Below are positions 45,730-57,623 of a DNA stretch of 64,000 nucleotides, piece by piece. The notes under the pieces were generated by a model. It ran no database searches and was not told the origin of the DNA. It saw nothing but the letters and a program-made list of their open reading frames with translations. The DNA lies in the NCBI RefSeq assembly GCF_022539505.1, contig NC_061514.1:36423769-36487768 (forward strand), read 5' to 3'. The translations under genes and the position numbers were made by a program. Every line of letters starts with the position of its first letter. Position 1 is the stretch's first letter. The stretch comes from Lolium rigidum. Taxonomy: Eukaryota; Streptophyta; Magnoliopsida; Poales; Poaceae.

Positions 45730-48422
45730 AGAGATGAAGCATCGACATTACCTTGGGCTTTACCCTTACCTTTCTTGTTCTTTTTCTTACTCTTTGGCTT
45801 AGGGAATATATGGCTACCCCGGGTGTAGAGGTGAATTTTAGGGTGCCTTCTCTCATGTCTATGACTGCTCCCAATAGTTTCAGCGAGGATCTTCCGAGTG
45901 TGATTTGTCCTGTTCTGCGCATTCAATAACAAGATAATCAATGGATATTGTTCTCCCAAGAATGGTTGTATGCACACCCGCAGCTATCCCTTTAGGAATT
46001 ATAACGAGTTATCAATAAGAGTTATTCCTTCTCCCCCTTCGGCGAATTCCCAAAGTTTCAAAGATTTATGAATACTCTTAGGCATTAGGCAAAATTCAGT
46101 CATAATATCACAATTAGCATGAAGAGTTTGGTCACCTATGACAATTTTAATAGTAGGATCCCACAATGAAGGTTCGAGTTCACTAAAACTTGATCAAGAC
46201 GGTTACGAATATATCCATAATTTTCATTTAAGCGAGATGCACTTGTCTCAAGAGTGTTTAATCTATTATAAATGCTAATAAGGGCTGAATCAAAGTAATT
46301 AGCTGAATCATGTGATGCAACCAACTTCTTTATGGCATTAAAAGCTTGATCCCCATTACAATGAAGGAAATCTCCTCCCACTAGAGCATCCAAGGCATAT
46401 CTATAGCGAATCATAAGACCAAAATAAAAATTACTAAGGAGCAAGCTTAGAGTCATTTGAGGTTCAGTTTTACGATAAGAAGTAAAAATCCTGGACCAAG
46501 CATCTTTAAAACTTTCCTCATCCCCTTGTTTAAAAGTAAAAAACTAATTCCTCAGGTGAAGAAGTAACAGGTACAGAGCTAGACATGATAACAAAAGTAG
46601 ACTAAATGCAAGTAACTAATTTTTTTTGTGTCTTTGATATAGAGAGCAAGACAGTAAATAAAGTAAAGCTAGCAACTAATTTTTTTGTGTTTTGATATAA
46701 TGCAGCAAACAAAGTAGTAAATAAAATAAAGCAAGACAAAAACAAAGTAAAGAGATTGGGAAGTGGAGACTCCCCTTGCAGCGTGTCTTGATCTCCCCGG
46801 CAACGGTGCCAGAAATTTGCTTGATGCGTGTAGTTGACACGTCCGTTGGGAACCCCAAGAGGAAGGTGTGATGCGCACAGCGGCAAGTTTCCCTCAGTAA
46901 GAAACCAAGGTTTAATCGAACCGAGTAGGAGTCAAGAAGCACGTTCGGTGGTTGATGGCGGCGGGATGTAGTGCGGCGCAACACCGGAGATTCCGGCGCC
47001 AACGTGGAACTCGCACAACACAACCAAAGTACTTTGCCCCAACGAAACAAGTGAGGTTGTCAATCTCACCGGCTTGCTCGTAACAAAGGATTAACCGTAT
47101 TGTGTGGAAGATGATTGTTTGCAAGAAAACAAGTAAAACAAGTATTGATGCAGATTTGTATTTCGAGTATAAAAGAATGGACCGGGGTCCACAGTTCACT
47201 AGAGGTGTCTCTCCCATAAGATAAAAGCATGTTGGGTGAACAAATTACAGTCGGGCAATTGACAAATAGAGAGGGCATAACAATGCACATACATGTCATG
47301 ATAAATATAGTGAGATTTAATTGGGCATTACGACAAAGTACATAGACCGCTATCCAAGCATGCATCTATGCCTAAAAGTCCACCTTCAGGTTATCGTCCG
47401 AACCCCTTCCAGTATTAAGTTGCAAAGCAACGGACAATTGCATTAAGTATGGTGCGTAATGTAATCAATAACTACATCCTCGGACATAGCATCAATGTTT
47501 TATCCCTAGTGGCAACAAGACATCCACAACCTTAGAACTTTCTCGTCATCTGTCCCGGATTTAATGGAGGCATGAACCCACTATCGAGCATAAATACTCC
47601 CTCTTGGAGTTAAGAGCAAAAACTTGGCCGAGCCTCTACTAATAACGGAGAGCATGCAAGATCATAAACAACACATAGGTAATAACTTGATAATTAACAT
47701 AACATAGTATTCTCTATCCATCGGATCCCGACAAACACAACATATAGTATTACAGATAGATGATCTTGATCATGTTAGGCAGCTCACAAGATCCAACAAT
47801 GAAGCACAATGAGGAGAAGACAACCATCTAGCTACTGCTATGGACCCATAGTCCAGGGGTGAACTACTCACTCATCACTCCGGAGCCGACCATGGCGGTG
47901 AAGAGTCCTCCGGGAGATGAATCCCCTCTCCGGCAGGGTGCCGGAGGAGATCTCCGGAATCCCCCGAGATGGGATTGGCGGCGGCGGCGTCTCGCAAGGT
48001 TTTCCGTATCGTGGCTCTCGCATCGGGGGTTTCGCGACGGAGGCTTTAAGTAGGCGGAAGGGCAACGCGGGGGGGCCACACGAGGGCCCCACACCATAGG
48101 TCGGCGCGGCCAGGGCCTGGGCCGCGCCGCCCTATTGTGGCGGCGCCTCGTGGCCCCACTTCGACTCCTCTTCGGTCTTCTGGAAGCTTCGTGGCAAAAT
48201 AGGACCCTCGGCGTTGATTTCGTCCAATTCCGAGAATATTTCGTTACTAGGATTTTTTAAACCAAAAACAGCAGAAAACACCAACTGGCTCTTCGGCATC
48301 TTGTTAATAGGTTAGTTCCAGAAAATGCACGAATATGACATAAAGTGTGCATAAAACATGTAGATATCATCAATAATGTGGCATGGAACATAAGAAATTA
48401 TCGATACGTCGGAGACGTATCA
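45730..48422 (-). mobile_element. non-autonomous Gypsy-type element, second copy, incomplete
   Basis: The 5' LTR is 46822-48422 (minus strand starts TGATACGTCGG..., ends ...ATCA). Then come the primer-binding-like GGCACCGTTGCCGGGGAG, the gag piece (about 46136-46590; LLLSNFYFGLMIRYRYALD) and the protease-like piece up to the gap (45730). It is the same family as 19900-26876 but clearly diverged. The 3' LTR is missing or lies in the gap. The gag frame is broken near 46540. Confidence 0.8.
46822..48422 (-). repeat. 5' LTR of the second copy
   Basis: 1601 bases, similar to the LTRs at 19900-21504 and 25271-26876 but with many substitutions and indels, and closer to the one at 61618-63211 in its GACGTATCGATAATTTC start. 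Confidence 0.85.
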
Positions 48423-48752
48423 CCAACCTAGAAAGAGAAATTAAAAAAGGGTGGGGCACACCACCATGCACAAGTGTGCCAAATATTGGCCCCATCCAAG
48501 GTGGTTGGATATGTTCTAGGCCATGGTAGACCCATTATGACCCTAAAACCGTTGTATCGGCACCTCCCAACCATGGGATCACCATGAATGTAAAAACCAA
48601 CCTAGAAAGAGCAATTAAAAAAGGGTGGGGCACACCACCATGCACAAGTGTGCCAAATATTGGCCCCATCCAAGGTGGTTGTGTATGTTTTAGGCCATGG
48701 TAGACCCATTTTGACCCTAAAACCCTAGTATCGGCACCTCCCAACCATGGAG
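48423..48752. repeat. 174-bp tandem duplication
   Basis: A unit beginning CCAACCTAGAAAGAG occurs at 48423 and 48597. Both copies contain GGGGCACACCACCATGC and TATCGGCACCTCCCAACC. Copy 1 starts exactly at the LTR border. Confidence 0.85.
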
Positions 48753-49184
48753 CATCCACTAGGTCTTCCAAAATATCTAAAAATGAAAAATATCTTCACA
48801 TTCCATGATTGTTTGTGTTACATACCATGTGTGAAAATTTTGAGGACATTTGGAGGAGGTCGAAAAATAGGTTGCCTCAAAAAATGGGGCTAAAGTTCCG
48901 AACGGATATGCATAGTATCCTTTTTTCAGCTACAAAGTCACACACAGTAGCATTTTTCAGGTACAAACAAAAACACACTTCCATTTCATCTGAAACCACA
49001 TTTAATTTTTCATCCACACACCGAAACACACTTGCATGATATTTTGACATGACCACATCATTGGAAATAAAAAAAACTATAGTTGTTTGATGATTTTTTT
49101 CAGCTGCAAACACAATACCATTTTTTCATCTTGATATTTCCAATTACACACCTGACTAATTTGAATATGTTGCAAATAAAACAA
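48753..49184. other. 3' flank of the GRF gene, nothing recognised
   Basis: AT-rich sequence without frames of note. It probably includes the 3' untranslated region of the minus-strand gene ending at 49185. Confidence 0.45.
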
Positions 49185-49935
49185 CTATTTGAAATGCTTG
49201 CATATTATTCCTACTACTAACCCAAACATTGCAACACACATTGTTGCTACAAAGCAAATAATATTGTCCTTAGACTTCAACACTTTTCTCTGCATTTTCA
49301 ATTGTATCTTAAAGGTATTATCTTTGTCTTCATTTTCGTTCTGCACCTTGTTGATCTTCTCGGATAGTTGCCCTATCACATATCTTTCTCTTCCTTTCCA
49401 TTCACTGTCAACCCACTCTACATACGCGCATGTATGTATTCCCTGAAAGAAAACATATCATATGAAAACATAGCATATAAATAAAGTTCACACATGAAAT
49501 TATATGGTTTGAAAGTATACCTCATATGGACAACCCAAAAACCGTCTTCCAGTGTTGTAACCGTCGTTGCAAACACGGCGAGCAGGGAACACCGAGTGGA
49601 CACACCTGTTCTTTGTGTTCTGCTCAATACCGTAGTACAATGGATCAAACTCATACTGCGGCAAAACATCAACAAACTGAACCATGCCTTCGTCATCATC
49701 CTATATTTCATCATATCAGATTATGGGTTATGGAAGAATTCTTTTAAAAAACAGCAAATAATCAGGTACTAACCGGCTCAACTAGGGTATGTGCTGCCGC
49801 AGTCTTCATCTTCCCTCTGTTGTAATGCACAACAGATGTAAGCTTCGCCCATCCGTGGTCGCCGTCCATCGGATCCGCTCGATCCGATGAGTTCACGAGC
49901 GCGTGCAGCCGCCGATCACCCCCGCGGCGAGACAT
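49185..49935 (-). CDS. GRF zinc-finger, coiled-coil, single-membrane-span protein, 199 residues
   Basis: Three exons, 49935-49774, 49700-49521 and 49442-49185, have GT-AG introns at phase 0 and an uninterrupted frame of 199 residues. Residues about 86-130 form a GRF-type zinc finger (CVHSVFPARRVC..., GRRFLGCPYE, then HTCAYVEWVD), split by the second intron. A polar coiled-coil (QLSEKINKVQNENEDKDN) and a C-terminal hydrophobic segment (IICFVATMCVAMFGLVVGII) follow, suggesting a tail-anchored membrane protein. GRF fingers bind single-stranded nucleic acid in animal enzymes; in plants many short GRF-plus-membrane proteins have no known role. The start ATG at 49935 is the first in frame, with TATA-like TTTATATTTAAT at 50009-50020 (plus sequence) about 80 bases upstream. 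The intact frame contrasts with its broken neighbours. Confidence 0.8.
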
Positions 49936-50619
49936 AGGCAACACAGACGAACCCTAACGGCGAGTTAGGGAACACTTTGTTAAATAGAAACGACCCATCG
50001 AGTTAGGCTTTATATTTAATTGGGCCGCCAACTCTATCGGCCCAAGACATGCTATACCCAACCACCTAAAGCTCAACGTCCACGCATGCAAAAAAAATTG
50101 TTGGTTTATTATTTTAACATCATTTAGGAAAGATAATTCTTTGTGTTATCACAAATTTGTAATGGAATCGAAAATATTACGATTTATTGTGAAACATTAT
50201 AGGAAAGAATAAAACTATAGTACAGAGAACCAACATGAAAGCAAACAATAATATAGAAAAAATTGAAGAAAAAAACAGGATACATAAAAGAGAAGCCACC
50301 CAGTACAAATCAGCTTTAGAAGAATTGAGTTAATTGACTCATAAAAAGAGAACATAGTTCAGTACAAATCACTCATAAAAACATAATAAACACAATAATC
50401 CTTCCATGATTATTGAAGTTCAGCAAAAGAACATACAATTTCACATAAAAAGAGAGAGGTAGTTCAAATAGTCGCGACGATTACATAGATTAGCACAAAA
50501 GACACCAGAGTGAACATATCCACCACTTTACAAACAAGTAGGTTCATCGTCCGAAACTTAAACCCCTACATCTTACTGGAAATATATAACAAAGTACGTG
50601 AAGTAATCACTCGATCACA
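49936..50619. other. spacer between GRF and B3 genes
   Basis: Contains the GRF promoter side (TGGGCC and TATA-like motifs near 50010-50030) and the 3' untranslated side of the B3 gene. AT-rich, no frames. Confidence 0.5.
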
Positions 50620-51964
50620 TCAACAGACATAAAAAAGCATGCCCTCCATCTTAAAGAACAAACACAGGACTAACAGGCCAGCCACCAAGTTATTCTTAAC
50701 ACAGAAGTCGCTCCAACCCGACTTAAACCTGATTCTGCCATCAACGGATGTGTAGTAGACAGCATGGCTGTCATCATCATCCTCACCCCTCAGAAAGTAG
50801 ATATCACCACTACGACGAACGTCAAGAACATATACAATAGTCTTCGGGATACGCTGTGATATAATCAAAAAAAAACCACATCAAAAAGACAATCATTCAA
50901 AAATGAATAGAAAAAAACATATATTAAGGAAATTACCAGTGCATTGGAAGCAACATCATATGTAGATAGGCGATGTACAAAAACACCGCCAAGGCCCAGA
51001 CCACGGTCGTAAACACGGCTGTTGATATTGATGATCTCAGAATTTTTAAGTTCAATAGTTTTTGAGATAAAGATGGATTTAGCATCTCCTTCAAAATAAA
51101 AAACTTCTGCGGGAAAAAACAATGAGAGAAAAATCCATGATAAAAAGAGCAGTTTGTTAAACACAAAGAACAGATGAACAAAAAAGTGACAGCAAATTAC
51201 CTTTGAATAATTCCTTGGAGTAATCTTCAATGTCTAGTGCAGTAACAAACACATTTTCTTCTTCCTCTATGATATCAAATCTTATCTTCTCATTCAGATG
51301 CATATCATAATCAGTGAGGAATTTCTTGTAGTCAGGACCGAAAATACGAGTCTTCTTGTCCATCTTGTCCAGTAGAAACTGTAAACACCCTTGTCCCCAG
51401 ACTCAACAGTCAAGGCATTACCAGTAGACTTGTTGATATACTTCCTAACATAGCAAGGGATGTTCTGCAACAAAGTTCACATTAGTAATCTTCCAAACCT
51501 ATTTTCCGTGCATAGAATATTTAGCTGCATGGCAAATTAAGATTGTGGATACTAAATAAAAATGCAAATCTGTTGGTTGTGTGAAGTGATCTCATTTCAC
51601 ATTGTCTACAGTACAAGCTAACACCACAATTTCCAGCAAAGAATGAAGCTAGCAAACCTAAAACAGCCAACCACCAAAAATTTCTTTATTCAAATATATG
51701 TGCTATAATACAAAACAATCAGTTCTTCTATCCACCAAAATGATACTGATGTATAACAACAACAGTCACACACTTGGGATGTTTGTTCAATCTGAAAATT
51801 AAATGGGGAATGGATTCTAAATACACCAGTAACACAAATAGCATATCAAAATAACTTACAGAGTATTCTTCAAAGTTTGTACGCATAGTAATGCAGAAGA
51901 ACTCTGATTCCTTCAGCTTCATGTGGCAACCACCATCATGGTTTCCACAGATTGGACACTTCAT
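50620..51964 (-). pseudogene. two-B3-domain protein, one frameshift
   Basis: Coding exons are 51964-51860, 51464-51201, 51106-50937 and 50853-50620, preceded by a 5' untranslated exon ending at 52678. It begins with a zinc-ribbon-like start (MKCPICGNHDGGCHM) and then a B3 fold: SEFFCITMRTNFEEYS, IPCYVRKYINKS, FGPDYKKFLTDYDMHLNEKI. A second, weaker B3-like unit follows (IPKTIVYVLDVRRSG, GRIRFKSGWSDFCVKNNL). B3 domains bind DNA in plant transcription factors of the REM/ARF/ABI3 group. Splice phases fit only if one base is missing near 51385 (after GVYS), in a CAG context, so this is either a pseudogene or a gene with a sequence error. The stop at 50620 follows a hydrophobic tail. Confidence 0.72.
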
Positions 51965-52677
51965 CTAATATATGAATACAAAATTATTATAAATGATACA
52001 AATGGGCATATCTAAATTCATACAAGAAACCATATTCAACAAATGAACAACACTCTTGAGTACACTGGAAAAAAATGAAATATCATAATTTCTCTGCATA
52101 CCAAAAAGAGGTGAACAACATCTGAATGCTTAGTTTACTACATTGTTCATATTGTTGCTCAAATAAATCCTAAACCATTATGAAGTGCAAAAAATATAAA
52201 TTAGACTCAAACCCTAAAGTAACAATCTAATTAAGAATTCATGCAGACCATAATTACTAGAAAGAAATGCAGACCACAATTTAAAATGGTTATAAGTGAT
52301 GCTATAAAAAAATATTAAAACATACATAATCCCATTAAGAGTAAGAGGAAAAGTAAGAGGAGAAGTTTTAGGATTTTTCTCATCTTAAACACACATGCTG
52401 CATACGAGAGATACAGCTCCATTAGGACCTAGCATAAATAATAGGGATAGAAAAGTAGGGGAAAGTAATACATAGACAAAGACAAAAAAACAAGTACGAG
52501 AAAAGGACCACACCAGTAGGACCGCACAGCACGTGCACATACAAAAGAAGGACTTCCAGATCTGGGTGGTGGACAAAAAAGGAAAGAAAAAAGAGGGCTT
52601 CCTCTTACAAGGAATTGATGAAAAGCGTCACAGTCACTAGATCGAGTACTAAAACCGTCAGATCTGCTTGGATTTAC

Positions 52678-52830
52678 CTTGTTCCCTTCTCTGCAACCGC
52701 CGGTTCAGACGGCCACCTCCACAAGCTCCGACTTTGACCAAGAGAGGAGAAGAACAGTCGACACGAGGGGATGGAGAAGAACCGACCGGTCCAGGAATGG
52801 GAGGCTTGAAGCAGAGTTAAATATGAACGG
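52678..52830 (-). promoter_or_regulatory. 5' untranslated exon and promoter of the B3 gene
   Basis: Donor CAAG|GTAAATC at 52678/52677 closes a CT-rich leader. ATATTTAAC (minus) at 52816-52824 is TATA-like, and TGGGCCGTTC lies just upstream. The GRF gene promoter has the same TGGGC/GGCCCA plus TATA arrangement. Confidence 0.5.
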
Positions 52831-53360
52831 CCCAACAAAATGAAAGACAAGGCCCGCCGGTAAAAAAGCCCAGTAAACACGCAATCACAAAAAAACCCAA
52901 CCCAAAAGCCTGTCCCCGGACCCCAACCCACGAGATAATGATGAAACATTTGCTGAATTAATGTTTATTTGTCATTTCTGTTTTATTTACTGAATAATGG
53001 CTAAACCTTCAAAATATTTCAAAAACTTCAGCTGGCCACGTCAACTGTTTACGTGCATAATTAATTAGTAGTGCTGATTGTAGTTACATGTAGACCTGAA
53101 AAGCTATTGATTTTATCACAGTGTACATATATGCATGCTCACTACTTAGGCCACTATTAAATGCAACTTAACATGGAAAAATCTTCGTGTACAAGCTATA
53201 AGAGTTGCCATTCAACATAAGATGATGCATGAGTCCATCGCTGATGCCGCCAGTACATATATAATGGTAACAGTTCTTGTACTACCTGGATTGGAAATTA
53301 CATGCTAATTATAAAATGCTACTTTTGTTGAATTATGTAAGTAGGACAGCTTATAGGCAC
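52831..53360. other. spacer between B3 and FAR1-like genes
   Basis: No frames or element ends recognised. Confidence 0.45.
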
Positions 53361-56258
53361 TCACTTGTTGTTAAGTTTGCACTTCTTGCTGCGCCGGTTG
53401 TGACTCGGCTCTTTGCAAGCCCCGCACTTAATTTTGTGCTCGTCGTACGATAGAGGTCTTCCATTTTTAGACTTGGGACGGTTGTCATCATATGAATTAT
53501 GTGTACCTTTGCTCGATACTTTAATAGGATCCTGGACCTTAACCATGTTTCCTTCTCGGTCCTCCACATGTTCAACTGCTAATGAGCTTAGACAAATCGG
53601 AACGAGCACCCACCGTACCCTCCTTGTCGTACTCAATCGCCTTTGCTATCACGTCCTTTAAACCGTCACCGTAATCGAGCCCAAAGTGTTGGGTGTTTGC
53701 ATGCTCGCATGCATAGCTTGCGAGGATAACACACTGACCTTGCTATATTCAATTCTATCCGCTGTACCTGACCAACCTACTCCAAACATATCACTCGTTC
53801 GCCTAGCAGGCAGTCCATTTCTTGCGTCTTTTGATAACCGACGAAGAACACAACACTTTGGAATTTCAGATATTTGCAGAACACATAGAACATGTAATAT
53901 ATGTTTGCAAGGGAGTCCTTTTCGAATCATTCTCCTGCAGCTGCACTTTATAGTTTCTTTAGGATTTCCCGGTGTATATTCCACGGTGAACTGCCTCTTT
54001 GGTTTATTATGCCATGCCACGACAAAAGTTTCAGACCCACATCCCAGCTTTCTTTCCAAAGTCACTATGCCGCCAACTGACCTCAAATATAGCTGCAATA
54101 TATAGAATTTTGCCGGCGTAAACACGTGGGTAGCAAATACCTCCAGATCCCTGCAGCTTGTTACGGGCACAAGTAATGTCTGTGAGGCCGTGCAGTCATC
54201 ATGCGCCTCGTTCTCACGGATGCGGGTAATGCAATTTTCATAGTGCAATATCATGTCTACCAAAGTCATTTCTCCATCAGGGTGCAGGTGAAGGAAGGAA
54301 TTCAGACTTTCACTCCGCTGGTTGCTCTTCATACCAAGCCAAAAACCCTCTGTCAGAAAAGCTGAAGTCCACAGGTGCCTCTTCCTGTACATCCTCCTCA
54401 AACAAATTTCCGTGTTCTCTGTCTTCCATCTTTTTAAAAAAGCCTGCCATCTCTGCTCAAATTCGGCTATGGACGTGCTATAGTACAACATAGACCGGAA
54501 CTCGCCCAACGACTTGTGACTGAGATGGATCTTCATATTTTTTTCAACATGCCAAGAACATATGCGGTGCCAGACATCGGGAAATACAGTGCGGATTTCC
54601 CTAATCATCGCTGAGTCGGCGTCCGTAATTACACTCAAAGGCTTCTTCTGACACATTGCCTTCAGAAATGTTTGCAGCAACCACACATCAGTTTCTTCTT
54701 TCTCATCTGAAACTATGGCACAACCAAAAACCGTAGTCCTACGGTGATTGTTCAGACCAACAAAAGGTATGAATGTCATACGATAGCGATTCATCTTGTA
54801 CGTGCTGTCAAACACAAGCACATCTCCATAGTCCTCATAGTCCCGTATGCAGATCTGCGAGTCACACCGTAACATTCTCTTCAGCCGTCCTTCTTCATCC
54901 AAGTCATAGTCGAAATAAAAACTTGGGTCCTTCTCCTTTCTGCTGAGCATAATGCCTATGGTCGTGGCAGCATCACCCTTCGCAAGTAGTTTCCTCTTTT
55001 CCTTGCCGCAAAGGTTGTACAGATCCCGTCGGACGTACCCAACGCAGCCATACCATCCACTTCTGCTAATCATGGAATCCATTATGGTGTGCTTCCTAAT
55101 ACCTGCAGCTCCCATAGCTAAGATCTCAGCCTTCTGATGATCTCTGATTTTTCTATGCGACCAAAGAAAAGGTGTTTCATCTGCTCTTGCTAACGTATGA
55201 CCGTGCTTGTCATCAAAACTATCAACATACCGATACACCAAGTTTTTCATTCAGCTTCACAGTCATGTGCGCCTCACAGTTGCATCGAGACAGTGGTCTG
55301 AGCCTCCGGCTATGTCCCTCTTCGGTCATCAACTTTGGATCACACTCACCTTCCCTTGAACACAAAAAATGCATGTAACGCCTATGTTTCGTAATTTTTT
55401 TGCTATATCTGACCTTATCCAATCTGATGCTGAATCCATTATCGTTGGCATAGCTGTTGTAGAATTCGAATGCAGCTTCTTCACTAGGAAAAGTCATCTC
55501 CTTTATCATCATGTACAACTCTATCGTATCCTCTGCCTGACAAGCTTGACTGAGGTTCACGTCATCACCATCATCAACATGGGACTGTCACATAAAAACA
55601 TAGCAGTCAAACTCTAATTTTTTTATGTGGCTATTAAATTTTTTTTGGTTTCCACAAATAATTAACCAATACGTACCTCCTTGCTATTCGACGGCTTTGC
55701 CTCCACATAATGTTTGCCAACTACTGACTCATCATAAAAACAATTCTCCACGTCGGATTCACCATAATAGTCATACACATTTTCAAGTCCAAATATTTCC
55801 TGCAAAAATTAAAGACAACAAGTAAATGTACCTCATTACTGTTCCCCACTTTCTAATGGTAATCTCATTTCATTGCATATCAAATAACAATTACACTACA
55901 TGTACCTCATTGCTGTTTTCATCCAACGCAACATCATCACTAATATCTCTCTCATAATCATTGTCAATGTCGTCCATCTACATATTCAATGATAACATGA
56001 CAATGTTAAAACATTTATCCTTCTGCATTTGCTTTCCATGAAAAAAATTGAATATATCAAATACACTTACATTAATAATTGCTTCCATCCCATGCTCGAG
56101 CTCATGGAATTATCCGACCTTGAACCAACGAAAATATTCTCCCTCCCTGACAAAGATTCATTACCAAGCCCCGTTCTAGAATTATCTGACTCATCTCCAT
56201 GAACTCCAATTCCAGGAACATTCTCTACCTCACAAACAACAGACATCGTCTCATCCAT
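53361..56258 (-). pseudogene. FAR1/FHY3-like (MULE-transposase-derived) gene, frameshifted
   Basis: It starts MDETMSVVCEVENVPGIG at 56258, with short acidic exons at about 55901-55978 and 55680-55800. The FAR1 DNA-binding domain (FPSEEAAFEFYNSYANDNGF; FLCSREGECDPK; RCNCEAHMTVKL) lies at about 55500-55240. A 530-codon frame (55250-53658) holds the MULE domain: DVLVFDSTYKMNRY, ITDADSAMIREI and ICSWHVEKNM, then the SWIM zinc finger CSCRRMIRKGLPCKHILHVL. A C-terminal zinc-knuckle-like CGACKEPSHNRRSKKC ends the gene at 53361. FAR1/FHY3 proteins are transposase-derived transcription factors acting in light signalling; some family members are still mobile MULEs. Frame breaks are needed near 56115, 55240, 53670 and 53585, so it is a pseudogene unless these are sequence errors. 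Confidence 0.82.
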
Positions 56259-56860
56259 TTCCTAGCTACAACAAAAAATCTCAAATTCAGTACATCCGCA
56301 TCAAATTCTTTCACAAGTTAAAATGACCCAACAAGAGGTGAGTTATCATGTACGTACCTACCAATCGATCGATGCGCAGGCCGGAGTAAACCTACACCCA
56401 CCACAGGGGTCGATCGATGCGTCCGAGGAGGAAGAAGCCGCTAGGCCACGCTCAAGGGCAAGAGGAGCCGGCCCTAACCCTAGCCGCGCTCGCCAACACT
56501 TATCTGGCTGGAGCGATCAACGGCGACGGCGGAGACGGCCGGCGCGCGCAGCCGGCGGATCCCACCCGGGAGGAAGAGGAACCCTACCCCCACCAGCTCG
56601 GTTGATGCGTCGGGCTCGCGCTAGGGTTCCAACTAGGAGTAAAATGCTCACGGCGATCGCGGCAACGAAGGGGACGTGCACGACGGCGGAGACGGCCGGC
56701 GCGCCGGCGGCAGATCGATCCCTCCCGAGAGGAAGATCAACCCTACCACCACCAGCTCGTGCTCGCGCTAGGGTTTCCGACGACGGAGGAGTACAACTTC
56801 TTCTCACGACGATCGCGGCAACAGAAGACACATGCACGATGATCGGCGAGTTTTAAGCGG
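56259..56860. promoter_or_regulatory. GC-rich upstream region of the FAR1-like gene with an internal duplication
   Basis: Two related blocks of about 200 bases (about 56430-56640 and 56650-56850) share GCGGAGACGGCCGGCGCGC, the GAGGAAGA(G/T) purine tract and CTCGCGCTAGGGTT. They lie upstream of the minus-strand FAR1-like ATG and probably include its leader and promoter. Confidence 0.5.
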
Positions 56861-57203
56861 ATTAGATCTTAATTAACTGCTCACATGATCACCTTTTTTT
56901 TAAAACGTCACGTACATATACCGTATCCATACATATGGGTATACACGGGCTGGATATGGGTTCGGGCTAGCCCAACGCTTAAAAAAACTGAATATGACCC
57001 CTCAACTTCACTTAGGGGGGAGCACCGGAGCATCCCTCGAGAGGAAAACGAATCCATCAAAACTCTTTGCATGCTGCCATCCAAAGCCGACTTGATTAAT
57101 CGATCCACCTTCCCCGACGAGGAGGACGACGACCAACTCTCTTGTCTCCTTTCCAGTACTCCTTCACCTCGGCGGCTCGGCCAGTACCTCGCTCCAAAAC
57201 ATG
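56861..57203. other. spacer, nothing recognised
   Basis: No frame or repeat end recognised between the FAR1 upstream region and the hAT-type MITE. Confidence 0.4.
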
Positions 57204-57211
57204 CCCGCAGG

Positions 57212-57362
57212 CAGGGGCGGAGCCAGGATGAGAATTGAGTGGGGACAAGAATATGCTTATTGAAGTTGGAGGCAAAGCTCTATTTTAGCTAGACTTTACA
57301 AGGAGATTAAAGATTTAAGTGGGGGAAGCTGCCCCCTTGCTAATAGCCTAGATCCGCCCATG
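57212..57362. mobile_element. hAT-type MITE, 151 bp, 8-bp duplication
   Basis: The left end CAGGGGCGGAGCCAGG pairs with the right end (reverse complement CATGGGCGGATCTAGG). CCCGCAGG at 57204-57211 and 57363-57370 is a perfect 8-bp target duplication, as in hAT elements. It is non-coding. Confidence 0.9.
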
Positions 57363-57370
57363 CCCGCAGG

Positions 57371-57623
57371 TTGGCGCCGGCCGCTTCCGTCGTGGCAGTC
57401 ACTACCAACACATCCAGTCGGTCTCACGCCGGCGAGGTATGGGCTCTTGAGGATTTCTAGAGAATCCATGGAGATGAATGTGTTGACGTCAGAAACCCAC
57501 TGGTGGGCAGAGACGGGCAACACAGTAGAGCCGGGAACAACTAGGGCTGCGGCTGGCCCCAGTCCCTCAGAGCGACGGCCCACAAAGCCTCCTGGTCACA
57601 CGTCCGATGCTATCGCAAGGGCG
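57371..57623. other. short spacer
   Basis: No feature recognised before the Gypsy LTR. Confidence 0.4.

Noticed and set aside
45427..48422. One complete LTR element between 45427 and 48422
   Set aside because: The left LTR end belongs to another family, the flanking 5-mers differ (CTGGC versus CCAAC), and a 100-N gap lies between.
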